DNA from: Planctomycetota bacterium
GTDB taxonomy: Bacteria; Planctomycetota; Phycisphaerae; WQYP01
Length of the DNA stretch: 40,470 nt
NCBI GenBank assembly: GCA_021809365.1
Contig: JAKBAC010000011.1
Location: 1-40,470 of the forward strand
Direction of reading: 5' to 3'
This document shows positions 7,488-16,120 of this stretch, piece after piece (positions within the stretch are counted from its first letter, which is position 1; the number at the start of each line of letters is the position of its first letter). Below the pieces are notes generated by a model, which did not search any database, had not been told where the DNA came from, and saw only the letters and a program-made list of their open reading frames with translations. Both the position numbers and the translations under genes were made by a program.

Positions 7488-10400
7488 CTAACCTTTCCCG
7501 ACGCCTAACTCTTTGGATCCCTGGTACGGATTTTCAATTTCCGGCTTTTTCACCACGGTATCTTTCATGTGCAGCAGCATCGGAGACGCTATCGCCAGGG
7601 TACTGTATGCGCCGGTTATCACGCCGATAAGCATAGCATAGGCAAAACCATGCACGCCCTGACCGCCCCAGATGTACAGAATCAGCACGACACAGAATAC
7701 CGTAAAGGTCGTCCAGATGGTCCGGCCAAAACATTGGTTGATCGAATCATTGACCAGCTTGGGCGTCAGCGGCTGGCGGGAGCGCCCGCGGTTTTCGCGC
7801 ACGCGGTCAAAAATAACAATCGTGTCATTAACGCTGTACCCGATAATGGTCAGATACGCGGCGATCATCGTCATGTTGATCTTAAAATTATCCACCAGCA
7901 TAAAATTGCCAAACCAGGTGTGATGAATGTACACCGCCAATACCGTCGCTGCCACAGCCACGACGGCATCATGCACCAGCGAGAATATCACACCAAAGCC
8001 ATAACGGATGCCGCCGAAGCGAATCCACACATAGGCCACAATTAAAAACAGCGACACCAGCACCGACATCACGGCATTCAGCCGCGCCTCGCTGGCCACC
8101 TGGGGCGCAAAACTGGTAACACCCGCAAGGCCGCCGGAGGTGGTCAACGCCGTGCGCACAATCCGCCATTCGGGTGCCGCCACATGCGATTTCCATTGCG
8201 TGACCAGCCCGGAATTGTCCGCATTGTAAAGCAGGCTTGGATCAGTGGCGACGACTACGGCATCGGTGACGGCCGGTTTTTGGCCCGGTGCGGTCGGCGC
8301 ATATTGCAATGCGATCACGCGGAATGGCCGGTATTGCAGCGAAGCAAAATCAGGCTCCTGACTCATGGCGCGGATGCGCGATGCAATCTCCGAGGCGCTC
8401 TGGGCGGGCGTAATATGATGCAGAAAAATCGCCACGCCCCCGCGGAAATCGCCGATATTCGCCCGCGGCAGGCCGGGTGCCATATTGGCCAAATTGGAGT
8501 GTGTGATCGGCATGACCGTAGCATCATCAAGCAGATCCTGAATGTGGCGGGATGTGACGGCAAGATGCGTAAAGGTCAGTCGCCGGGTAACTTTGATTAC
8601 GTCCGCAAATTTCGCTTCCAGTGCATGGGTCAGCAGTTGCACCGGGGCCAGCGCCGGGGCCGTGGTGATGCCCGCCGCGGGTTTTGCCGCCTTGGCCTGC
8701 GGCGGATTGACGATGCTGGTGATGATGACAAATTGATTCTCATGCGTGCCCACGGAATAAACAGTGGAATGCCGCAGGGCCTTAAGTTCACTATTTGCGC
8801 GGCCAATCTGGGCGATACGCTTGCGCACCATACTTACCGACAGGTGCTTGCCGGGGCGCAGTTGCAGCGTTACCTGGGTGCCGCCGTTGAATTCGGTATC
8901 ATATTTTTTATTGCCACGGGCCACGAAAGTGATGATCCCGGCGATCATGATAACCCCGGAAATCACCCAGAATATATGCCGCTTTCCGATCCAGTCAAAA
9001 TTGGTGACCGTGAACACACGCATGAACGGCCAGCGGCCTTTAAGCCAGGTGAAGGTAAACAGATCGCGAAAATATTCCTGAATGGACAGATCCTCAATTT
9101 TACGCATGATTCCCGCGCGAATGGCGGCGATCATCAAAGTGCGCGTGACAAACAACGCCGTGAACATGTGCACGGCCAGACCGATCAACAGCGTAATGCC
9201 GAAGCCTTTGACATCCTCCGATCCCATGAATATCAGCACGATACTGGTTAACGACGTGGTTAAGTTGGCATCAAAAATCGTCCAGAATACCCGATCATAC
9301 CCCTGTTTCACCGCCAGCCAGAGCGATGCGCCTTTATGAATTTCCTCACGGATACGTTCATTAATCAGGATGTTCGCATCCACGGCCATGCCCAAGGTCA
9401 GCACGACGCCCGCAATGCCCGGCAGGGTGAAGGTGGCGTGCAGCATGGCCATGACGCCCAAGGTTAAAAGTAAATTGAGCATCAACGCCACATCGGCGAA
9501 TAAACCGGTGATGGTGTAATAGACAAACATAAAACCCAACACCACAATCACCGCGATGATCGCACTGTGTAATCCGGCTTTGAGATTATCCGCACCTAGT
9601 GTGGCACCGATGGTCTGCACGGAAATGGGCTGCGATTGCAGCGTGGCGGGCAGGGATCCGGCGTTGAGCGTCTGTACGAGCAGTTGACCTTGCTTTTGGA
9701 TATCCCGGGCTGGATTGCGCGCCGATGGCATGCCCAATGTAATTTGACCGGAGCCGGCGATTGTACTTTGAATCGTTGGAGCGGTTATGGCTTTATTATC
9801 CAGCAAAATAGCCATGTCCCGATGGATATTCTGACTGGTGAGTTGACGCATATAAGCGGCACCAACGGTATCGAGATTAAATCCCACGGCCAGTCCACCA
9901 TTTTCCGGATCGGTCTGCAGCCGGGCATTATTCACCTGCCAATGCGCCCGGCTGGTACCGTGCGTCAGAGCGCGGGCGGTGGTGGTGTAAAGCAGAATAT
10001 AATGCTGACCTTCATATTGGCCGACCACATATAGTTCGCGCGACCGTAGAATGTCTTTCCCATCGTGCGGGCTTATCTCAAACCACGCCGTACCCGCCGG
10101 GGTATATCCATTGTGCGGCCCCTTGGTGGCCAGTTGAGCCAGCGCTCGCTGGGCGGCGGCATTTTGCGGATTGACCGTAATGCGGAAGTCCAGCACACCG
10201 GCACCGCGCAACATGCGTTCAAGCTCCGCGGGGTTATCCAGACCCGCACTATGTCGCCGGACGCGGGCGTAGGCGGCCTGAATCTGTTGAATCATTTTTT
10301 GCCGATCCGGGTGACGTTTGATCAGATCAGCAAGGGCAGCCTGGGCCTGCGGATTTTTCTTGCCGTAGGTGGAAGAAAGCAGATTCGCCAGATGCTGCAC

Positions 10401-11018
10401 GTTGACGTTAAAAGCCAGCACGTTTTGCAGCGTGTTCTGATAGGCCACCGAAGCGTTGTTCAAAAGCGCAATATCCCGTGCTGGAATATTTTGCGGATCA
10501 TTGGCGTATTTGGCGGCGATTGCGCGAGCGGATGCCAAAGTATCATAGCGGCGCGCCAATTGGTTCAGCAGTTTTAATCGGGCGGCATTGCCCTGGGCCA
10601 GCACGGTGATCTGCGTCTGCCGCTCTTTTCCATGCAAGGCCATGGCCGCGCCGATCTGAGATGGCATCACATTTTTTGCCAGCAATTCATCGACCAGTGC
10701 CTGATAGTGGTTTTGGGCCTGGCGCGATGCGGCACTGGCCAGCGGCATCTGAATTTCAATGCGTTCGCCGGCAAGTACCCGCCATATCAAATTATGCACG
10801 TTGCCGGGATCCACGCGGCGGCGCAGCACGGAAATGACCTGCTGGGCGAGAACATTTGGATCGCCTTTATATCCGGGCGGTACGTCAAGCTGATAAATCA
10901 GATCCGTTCCACCGGATAGATCAATGCCGCCCTTGAGGCCATTGGAAACAATGCAGAACAGCGCCAGAGCGATAGCGCCGAAAATAAGAATAAAACGGGA
11001 AAGTAAATTGGATTTCAT
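7488..11018 (-). CDS. secDF: Fused protein translocase subunit SecDF
   Basis: 1176 residues from the ATG at 11018 (GGAAA five bases upstream); a GTG at 11048 is less likely. The SecD half has TM1 (residues 8-25), G-I-D-L-S-G-G-T (31-38), a long helical P1 insertion (about 95-280), and a C-terminal membrane block with G-M-A-V-D-A-N-I-L-I-N-E-R (about 543-555). The SecF half starts near residue 665 and has D-T-E-F-N-G-G-T and, late, I-I-G-Y-S-V-N-D-T-I-V-I-F-D-R-V-R. SecDF uses the proton-motive force to help pull preproteins through SecYEG. Fusion into one chain is usual for planctomycetes and Bacillus. It lies downstream of yajC and tgt in the classic order. Confidence 0.97.
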   Translation of the reverse strand: MKSNLLSRFILIFGAIALALFCIVSNGLKGGIDLSGGTDLIYQLDVPPGYKGDPNVLAQQVISVLRRRVDPGNVHNLIWRVLAGERIEIQMPLASAASRQAQNHYQALVDELLAKNVMPSQIGAAMALHGKERQTQITVLAQGNAARLKLLNQLARRYDTLASARAIAAKYANDPQNIPARDIALLNNASVAYQNTLQNVLAFNVNVQHLANLLSSTYGKKNPQAQAALADLIKRHPDRQKMIQQIQAAYARVRRHSAGLDNPAELERMLRGAGVLDFRITVNPQNAAAQRALAQLATKGPHNGYTPAGTAWFEISPHDGKDILRSRELYVVGQYEGQHYILLYTTTARALTHGTSRAHWQVNNARLQTDPENGGLAVGFNLDTVGAAYMRQLTSQNIHRDMAILLDNKAITAPTIQSTIAGSGQITLGMPSARNPARDIQKQGQLLVQTLNAGSLPATLQSQPISVQTIGATLGADNLKAGLHSAIIAVIVVLGFMFVYYTITGLFADVALMLNLLLTLGVMAMLHATFTLPGIAGVVLTLGMAVDANILINERIREEIHKGASLWLAVKQGYDRVFWTIFDANLTTSLTSIVLIFMGSEDVKGFGITLLIGLAVHMFTALFVTRTLMIAAIRAGIMRKIEDLSIQEYFRDLFTFTWLKGRWPFMRVFTVTNFDWIGKRHIFWVISGVIMIAGIITFVARGNKKYDTEFNGGTQVTLQLRPGKHLSVSMVRKRIAQIGRANSELKALRHSTVYSVGTHENQFVIITSIVNPPQAKAAKPAAGITTAPALAPVQLLTHALEAKFADVIKVTRRLTFTHLAVTSRHIQDLLDDATVMPITHSNLANMAPGLPRANIGDFRGGVAIFLHHITPAQSASEIASRIRAMSQEPDFASLQYRPFRVIALQYAPTAPGQKPAVTDAVVVATDPSLLYNADNSGLVTQWKSHVAAPEWRIVRTALTTSGGLAGVTSFAPQVASEARLNAVMSVLVSLFLIVAYVWIRFGGIRYGFGVIFSLVHDAVVAVAATVLAVYIHHTWFGNFMLVDNFKINMTMIAAYLTIIGYSVNDTIVIFDRVRENRGRSRQPLTPKLVNDSINQCFGRTIWTTFTVFCVVLILYIWGGQGVHGFAYAMLIGVITGAYSTLAIASPMLLHMKDTVVKKPEIENPYQGSKELGVGKG

Positions 11019-11105
11019 GTTGTTTCCAGAATTTTTTGCCGACCGCACCGGCGGCCCGCCACCTACATCCGCCGACTGCTCCGATGGGGTACCACCGGTG
11101 GATCA

Positions 11106-11663
11106 TTAACTTTTTGCCGGGGCCGCATCGGCCTCATCAAGCACCTTAATAATGGCTGCTTTGGTATAGCGCTCTTTGATGTTGTTCGCCTCATCAACCT
11201 TCAGCACCACCTCATCATCCCGCACCTCCACGACCGTTGCGATCAGGCCGCCGGCCGTCACGACATGCGAACCGCGCTTCAGCGCGCTGTACATCTGATC
11301 GCGCTTTTTCTGTTCCCGTTTGCGCCCGGAACTCATGAAGAAAAACACCACGATCAGCATCAGCGCCAGCGGTGCGAAGCTCATGATTTCACTGGTGATC
11401 GATTCCGGTTGGGCCGCGGGTCGGCTGGTGGCCGTACCCGACCCGCCTGCCGATCCCGATGTCGCCGGCACCGTGCCGCCGGATAGCGTTGGTGCGGCGG
11501 TGGGGGCCGGTTGCACGACCGGCGCTGCCGTGGCGGGGGCCGCGGAACCGGTCATAGGCTTGGCCGTCGCAATTGTCGGCTGATTGTCCGCCTTCGCCAC
11601 GGTTGGTGTGCCGATCCAGGCACAGCAGACACAAAGTACAATAAACACAATCCATGATTTCAT
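11106..11663 (-). CDS. yajC: Preprotein translocase accessory subunit YajC, N-terminally extended
   Basis: 185 residues from the ATG at 11663, with AGGAG eight bases upstream; the frame continues upstream but only into the end of tgt. The C-terminal ~100 residues are standard YajC: a single membrane helix (P-L-A-L-M-L-I-V-V-F-F-F-M), G-R-K-R-E-Q-K-K, then G-S-H-V-V-T-A-G-G-L-I-A-T-V-V-E-V. Unusually, this is preceded by a signal-peptide-like helix (residues 4-20) and about 70 residues of Ala/Pro/Thr/Gly-rich linker, where ordinary YajC (~110 residues) starts directly with its membrane helix. Gap to tgt 23 bases, to secDF 87 bases. Confidence 0.92.
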   Translation of the reverse strand: MKSWIVFIVLCVCCAWIGTPTVAKADNQPTIATAKPMTGSAAPATAAPVVQPAPTAAPTLSGGTVPATSGSAGGSGTATSRPAAQPESITSEIMSFAPLALMLIVVFFFMSSGRKREQKKRDQMYSALKRGSHVVTAGGLIATVVEVRDDEVVLKVDEANNIKERYTKAAIIKVLDEADAAPAKS

Positions 11664-11686
11664 GGAAAAAACTCCTGAATTCCAGG

Positions 11687-12805
11687 TTACGGATGCAAAG
11701 CCGCGTCCGGCGCGGCAAGTACAGACCCGTGATTGTCGCGTATCGCCTGCCGGATGTCCAGCATCCACCGTTGAAAGAACCGCAGATTATGTAAAGAGAT
11801 TAACGTTGGCCCCAGCATTTCTCCAACTGCGAATAAATGCCGAAGGTAGCCCCGGGAAAATTGGCGGCAACAAACGCAATCGCATAACGGATCCAGCGGG
11901 CTGTTATCGCGTATGTATTGACTGTTTCGCAAACGGATGGTACCGCCGGAAGTGAATGCCAGCGCATTTCGGCCATTGCGCGTCGGTAACACGCAGTCAA
12001 ACATATCCACGCCGCGCTTGACCGCTTCTAAAATATCCACCGGATACCCCACGCCCATTAAATAACGCGGGCGATCTTCCGGCAGCAGCGGCGCGGCATG
12101 GTCAATGGTTTGAATCATCCGTTCATGGCCTTCGCCCACCGCCAGACCACCCAACGCATAGCCATCAAAATCCAAGGAAATCAACGCCTCCGCGCAACGC
12201 CGGCGCGCAGCGGCATCGGTTCCACCTTGAATAATGCCAAACAACGCCTGCCTCTGTTCCGGATCAAGTTTGCTGTGTTCATTCCGACAGATTGACGCCC
12301 AGCGTATGGTCCGATCCAGCGCTTCGGCCAGACGATCCGGCGGGCAATCCGCGGGCGGACAATCATCAAAAGCCATGGCAATATCCGCGCCCAGCTCGTG
12401 CTGGATTCGCATGGATTCCACAGGTCCAAGCCGTACCGTGGCTCCATCAATATGGGATTTGAACACCACATGATCGCGATCAAACTCTCGCAGATCCGAC
12501 AGGGAAAAAACCTGAAATCCACCGGAATCGGTCAGCATGGGGCCGTTAAAGCCGGTAAACTTCTGCAACCCGCCCAGGTCGCGCACCACCTCCGATCCGG
12601 GGCGGAGCATCAGATGATACGTGTTGCCGAGTATAATCTGGCAGCCGACATCACGAAGCATATCGGGTGTAAGGCCCTTGACGGTCCCGCGGGTTCCCAC
12701 CGCCATGAAAGCGGGCGTATCAAAACAGCCGTGTGCCGTATGCACCCGGCCCAGCCGGGCCTGCGTGGAGGAATCACGCGCCAAAATTTCAAAGCGAAAC
12801 GTCAT
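11687..12805 (-). CDS. tgt: Queuine tRNA-ribosyltransferase
   Basis: 372 residues, the usual bacterial length. It exchanges guanine for preQ1 at position 34 of tRNAs with GUN anticodons. Visible signatures: D-S-G-G-F-Q-V-F-S-L (D93, base-binding), G-G-L-A-V-G-E (219-225), G-V-D-M-F-D-C-V-L-P-T-R (265-276, containing the catalytic nucleophile Asp), and the zinc site C308-x-C310-x-x-C313 with H339. Start ATG at 12805. A TATACT-like -10 lies only ~8 bases upstream (12813-12818, minus strand), so the mRNA may have almost no leader. First gene of tgt-yajC-secDF. Confidence 0.97.
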   Translation of the reverse strand: MTFRFEILARDSSTQARLGRVHTAHGCFDTPAFMAVGTRGTVKGLTPDMLRDVGCQIILGNTYHLMLRPGSEVVRDLGGLQKFTGFNGPMLTDSGGFQVFSLSDLREFDRDHVVFKSHIDGATVRLGPVESMRIQHELGADIAMAFDDCPPADCPPDRLAEALDRTIRWASICRNEHSKLDPEQRQALFGIIQGGTDAAARRRCAEALISLDFDGYALGGLAVGEGHERMIQTIDHAAPLLPEDRPRYLMGVGYPVDILEAVKRGVDMFDCVLPTRNGRNALAFTSGGTIRLRNSQYIRDNSPLDPLCDCVCCRQFSRGYLRHLFAVGEMLGPTLISLHNLRFFQRWMLDIRQAIRDNHGSVLAAPDAALHP

Positions 12806-13225
12806 GGCGGAAAGTATAATGCAAGTAAGACGGTTTTTCCGGGATCAAACAATTCGGTTTCGACCCGATTTCGACCCGTGCTTCCAATCCGCCAGGCTGT
12901 GTTACCGGCGCATCAGATCGGCCCAAGGAACCATCGCTTAATAAGCTGATGGGGTTGCAATGTGTTGATTGGATCGAACGGCCGCGTACAGCTCCACTAC
13001 GGCATGCTCAAAACGTTGAAAAGACCGCATATTACGGCTACGGATTTCTGCGACGCTGACACGCGCAGCGAGCCGTTTTTGATCGGCGGTGGGTTTGTAG
13101 CCGTGCGTGACGATATTTCCGGGCGAACGGCGAAATCAACGGCATAAATGCCGGTGCCAAGAGAAGGGTTCGTCCTGGAAACCCACACCCCACACCCCTG
13201 CCCGGATTTCTTGCCACGCCCGGCT
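12806..13225. other. Intergenic stretch between tgt and the SPOR-like gene
   Basis: About 420 bases without a supportable gene. It contains the 24-base word at 13199-13222 that recurs at 3189-3212, and a small stem-loop (CGCTG/CAGCG) followed by five Ts near 13053-13083. Open frames here are short and show no family-like pattern. Confidence 0.45.
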
Positions 13226-14089
13226 TTATTCGCTGCGCTGCACATGGGCGTAATAGGCCGTGTTGAAATCGCTGCGTCCCGCGCGGCGGGCATCGGGCAG
13301 CAGCGTACCGATGTGTACAACCTTACGACGAAACGCTATGGCCGCGGCACCGGCCCGGTGCTTGAATCCGCGCACGGCAATAACACATTTGAAATTATGC
13401 GGGCCATTTTCAATCGTCACACTCACGCCGTGGCGCGCGATAAATTCCGCCGCCCGCTGGGCATACTGCGGCAAGGTGGTCAGGATCACCAAGTACCAGC
13501 GATTCGCGGATCGCGTCACCTGCATGGCTGGAATCACGCGGCCCACATGTACCGCCGGCTTGTGCGCCGAAAGGATGGATGGTGATGGTGTCGGCGCAGC
13601 GGTATTCCCATTCTCCGGCAACAACTGCGGCTGAACTTGTGTTGGCGTGGGAGTGCCGGAAGAAATAATAACGGGTGCCGCAGGCATCCGCGATTTGGGG
13701 CCATTGGTTGAAATGATAATGATCATCGCCAGAACAACCGCCACAATACCGGCAGTCGCTACGAGTATCCACGGACGAAAACGCGCAAGAATCTGATCCA
13801 GTAACACCGGCTCATTGGGCGACTGCATGGGTGCCGCCGGTTTGTGAATATCCACGGAAGGGATGGTTGAATGGGATGCATCCGGCGGTGGACGAATCGA
13901 CGCCGTGATTGGGAGGCGCGGAGGCGTGTGCTGGTGAATCGTTGGAATGGTCGGCGGCGTTACGGGTGTGGCGGTTGGGGGAGTGCCTGGTGCGGATGGC
14001 GTGGAGACTTCTTTTTTTTGCGATTTTGCGGCCATCCGGCCCAACACTTCATAGAGTGTGGCGGCATCTTTTCTTCTATTTGTCGCCAT
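13226..14089 (-). CDS. Single-pass membrane protein with SPOR-like C-terminal domain
   Basis: 287 residues from the ATG at 14089, with GGAG seven bases upstream; 28 further upstream codons are probably untranslated. Residues 1-30 are basic, 30-100 are a Pro/Thr-rich linker, one membrane helix follows (about 112-134), then a second Pro/Thr linker (140-195). The last ~85 residues (R-W-Y-L-V-I-L-T-T-L-P-Q-Y-A-Q-R-A-A-E-F-I onward) have the beta-alpha-beta repeat of SPOR domains, which bind denuded septal peptidoglycan. Type II topology with the SPOR-like domain outside is predicted. A cell-envelope or division-related role is an inference; the match is weak. Confidence 0.7.
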   Translation of the reverse strand: MATNRRKDAATLYEVLGRMAAKSQKKEVSTPSAPGTPPTATPVTPPTIPTIHQHTPPRLPITASIRPPPDASHSTIPSVDIHKPAAPMQSPNEPVLLDQILARFRPWILVATAGIVAVVLAMIIIISTNGPKSRMPAAPVIISSGTPTPTQVQPQLLPENGNTAAPTPSPSILSAHKPAVHVGRVIPAMQVTRSANRWYLVILTTLPQYAQRAAEFIARHGVSVTIENGPHNFKCVIAVRGFKHRAGAAAIAFRRKVVHIGTLLPDARRAGRSDFNTAYYAHVQRSE

Positions 14090-14226
14090 GCAACACTCCA
14101 AAAGCCAGCGCGGTATACGAAAAATGGCATCCGCGTATATAGATAATGTATCGAACCGGACGGTTATCGACAATCACCGCGGGGAAATATTTTCTCTTTA
14201 TTTTCCGGGATTTCCAGTTTATGGGC

Positions 14227-14255
14227 TGGACGCTTGCGTGCGGATATGCTATATT
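14227..14255 (+). promoter_or_regulatory. Predicted sigma70 promoter of rpsB
   Basis: TGGACG (14227-14232, 4 of 6), a 17-base spacer and TATATT (14250-14255, 5 of 6). The start point would be near 14262, giving a leader of about 134 bases. Confidence 0.5.
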
Positions 14256-14366
14256 CAATGGTTTGCCGCATGGTCGGTTCAGGCGGAGCGTGTGTTTCGC
14301 GGCCGACAGTTGCTTTTCCGCCGCAGCGCGGATTTTAAGCGATGGTAGGAGGCCTTGAGCGGCTGG

Positions 14367-14387
14367 CTCTCCGAACTCGCTGAGAGG
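14367..14387 (+). promoter_or_regulatory. Stem-loop covering the rpsB ribosome binding site
   Basis: CTCTC (14367-14371) can pair with GAGAG (14382-14386) across a 10-base loop. The second arm is most of the GAGAGG Shine-Dalgarno sequence that sits eight bases before the rpsB ATG. S2 represses its own mRNA in some bacteria; whether this short stem does so here is speculative. Confidence 0.35.
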
Positions 14388-14395
14388 TTTTTTTC

Positions 14396-15274
14396 ATGGC
14401 CAATTCTGAATTGGTTCGTCAGCTCGTTGATTCCGGTATTCACTTCGGCCACCGCACCAGCCGATGGAATCCCAAAATGAAGCCGTACATTTACGGCAAA
14501 CGCAATCTGATTCATATTATCGACGTTCGTGAAACGCTCAAAGGTCTGCTGGCCGCGCAGCGTTTTATCAGCCGCATGGTGGCGGGTGGCCGCGATGTGC
14601 TGTTTGTGGGTACCAAACGTCAGGCCCGCGCGGTTATTGACGAATTGGGCAAACAGACGGGTATGCCGGTGGTAACCGAGCGCTGGCTGGGTGGCACGCT
14701 GACCAACTACCGGACGATTCGCTCGCGATTGCAACGTCTGGAAGAGCTGGAGCGCATTTTGCAATCGCCGGACGTGGGCAAGAATTATTCCAAAAAGATG
14801 GTATCCAATTTGAACCGCGAATATCGCAAGATTCTTCGCAACCTTGCGGGTATCCGCGGGATGGATCGTTTGCCGGGGGCGATGTTTGTGGTGGATGTGC
14901 ATCGTGAGGCCATCGCCATTCAGGAAGCGCGTAAGCTTCATATACCCGTGATCGGCCTGATTGATACCGACAGCGATCCGGACCTGGTGGACATTGCCAT
15001 TCCCGCCAATGACGATGCTTTGCGCGGCATTGATCTGATTATCAAAGAAATTCAGGCGGCGGTTCTGGAAGGGAAGTCCGGCCGCATTGCCAAGGAAGAA
15101 CAGGACAAAGTGCAGCAGCGCGTGGCCAAGTCGGAGCGCTCACGCCGGCGCACTACCACGGCGGTAGCCGAGGAACAGGCCCAAGCCGAAAAGCCCGCCC
15201 AGGCCGAGGCTTCCATCACCGCGCCGCCGACGGAGCAGCCTGCTGATTCCGCCGCCCCGGCCACGAACGCCTGA
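14396..15274 (+). CDS. rpsB: 30S ribosomal protein S2
   Basis: 292 residues from the ATG at 14396. Clear S2 features: L-V-x-S-G-I-H-F-G-H-R-T-S-R-W-N-P-K-M near the start, K-R-N-L-I-H-I-I-D, F-V-G-T-K-R-Q-A, E-R-W-L-G-G-T-L-T-N-Y, and P-V-I-G-L-I-D-T-D-S-D-P. Family length is ~240-250; the last ~55 residues are a charged then Ala/Pro/Glu-rich extension. Normally tsf follows; here a PAP2 phosphatase starts 36 bases later. Confidence 0.98.
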   Translation: MANSELVRQLVDSGIHFGHRTSRWNPKMKPYIYGKRNLIHIIDVRETLKGLLAAQRFISRMVAGGRDVLFVGTKRQARAVIDELGKQTGMPVVTERWLGGTLTNYRTIRSRLQRLEELERILQSPDVGKNYSKKMVSNLNREYRKILRNLAGIRGMDRLPGAMFVVDVHREAIAIQEARKLHIPVIGLIDTDSDPDLVDIAIPANDDALRGIDLIIKEIQAAVLEGKSGRIAKEEQDKVQQRVAKSERSRRRTTTAVAEEQAQAEKPAQAEASITAPPTEQPADSAAPATNA

Positions 15275-15310
15275 CCGTCGCGGCCGCGTTAACTCCCTGC
15301 GAGGAACATT

Positions 15311-16120
15311 ATGCAAGAGCCGGCTGTTTCCACGGATAAACCGCGGCGCGCTTCGCCGTTGAAAAAGAATCTTATCATTCTGAGCCTCGTGCTGATCGCG
15401 GAAATTCTGCTCCTTAGTTTTAATGCGCGACTGGATACCATCACGTGGCGGGCCACCCGCTGGCTCATGGGGGATCAGCAGCCTTACAGTTGGCAGGCGG
15501 TACGCTTAAATCCCAGGACGCATCCGGATGCCCCTTGGTGGCGCACCGTGACACCGCCGTTTCATTCCCAGTTGTATCACCACACCGAAAGCACCTGGCG
15601 GGCGCTTAGGGATGTGGGCGTTCCTGCCGAAGTTATCTTTATATGTTTACTTGTATGGGTCTATGACCCGGCCCGATGGAAGGGCATTGCGATTATGCTT
15701 AGTGCCATACTGGGTGCGGGTTTTATTTCCGAAGTCTTCAAGAGCGTCTGTGGCCGCGTGCGCCCCATTGGCACTCTCGCGTCAGGCCATCTGAATGATG
15801 GCTTGAACGTGTGGCAGTGGTTCCGCGGATTTCACACCCAGACCGATTTGAGTTTTCCCAGTGGCCACGCCTGTGTGGCCTTTGCGATGGCCGCAGGACT
15901 TACCTACCTGTCACCCAAAGGCCGCCGCCTTTTTCTCTTGGTGGCGTGGCTGACTTCCTTTTCCCGCATCGTCATGCAGGCTCACTTTTATTCTGATATC
16001 ATCGCCGGTGGCACCATCGGCTGGTTCTGCGGCTTTGGTTGCGCTATTTGGATGGGAGAACGTCTGGGCGTGCCGCAGCGGACTCTGGCGTCGGCAGCGC
16101 AAAAGTCTCACGCCGGATAA
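15311..16120 (+). CDS. PAP2 superfamily membrane phosphatase
   Basis: 269 residues from the ATG at 15311 (GAGGAA upstream). The three-part PAP2 active site is complete: K144-x6-R151-P152, P183-S-G-H186, and S208-R209-x5-H215-x3-D219. Multiple hydrophobic helices place it in the membrane with the active site facing outward in known relatives. Such enzymes dephosphorylate phosphatidate, undecaprenyl pyrophosphate or lipid A groups; the sequence does not decide between them. Its 3' end overlaps the convergent MFS gene by 77 bases. Confidence 0.9.
   Translation: MQEPAVSTDKPRRASPLKKNLIILSLVLIAEILLLSFNARLDTITWRATRWLMGDQQPYSWQAVRLNPRTHPDAPWWRTVTPPFHSQLYHHTESTWRALRDVGVPAEVIFICLLVWVYDPARWKGIAIMLSAILGAGFISEVFKSVCGRVRPIGTLASGHLNDGLNVWQWFRGFHTQTDLSFPSGHACVAFAMAAGLTYLSPKGRRLFLLVAWLTSFSRIVMQAHFYSDIIAGGTIGWFCGFGCAIWMGERLGVPQRTLASAAQKSHAG

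Noticed and set aside
8184..9251. 355-residue plus-strand frame
   Set aside because: It is entirely antisense to secDF, whose protein is unmistakable; the frame is His/Arg/Gly-rich with no family pattern.
14279..14941. 220-residue minus-strand frame
   Set aside because: Lies opposite rpsB and its leader; no recognisable protein features.
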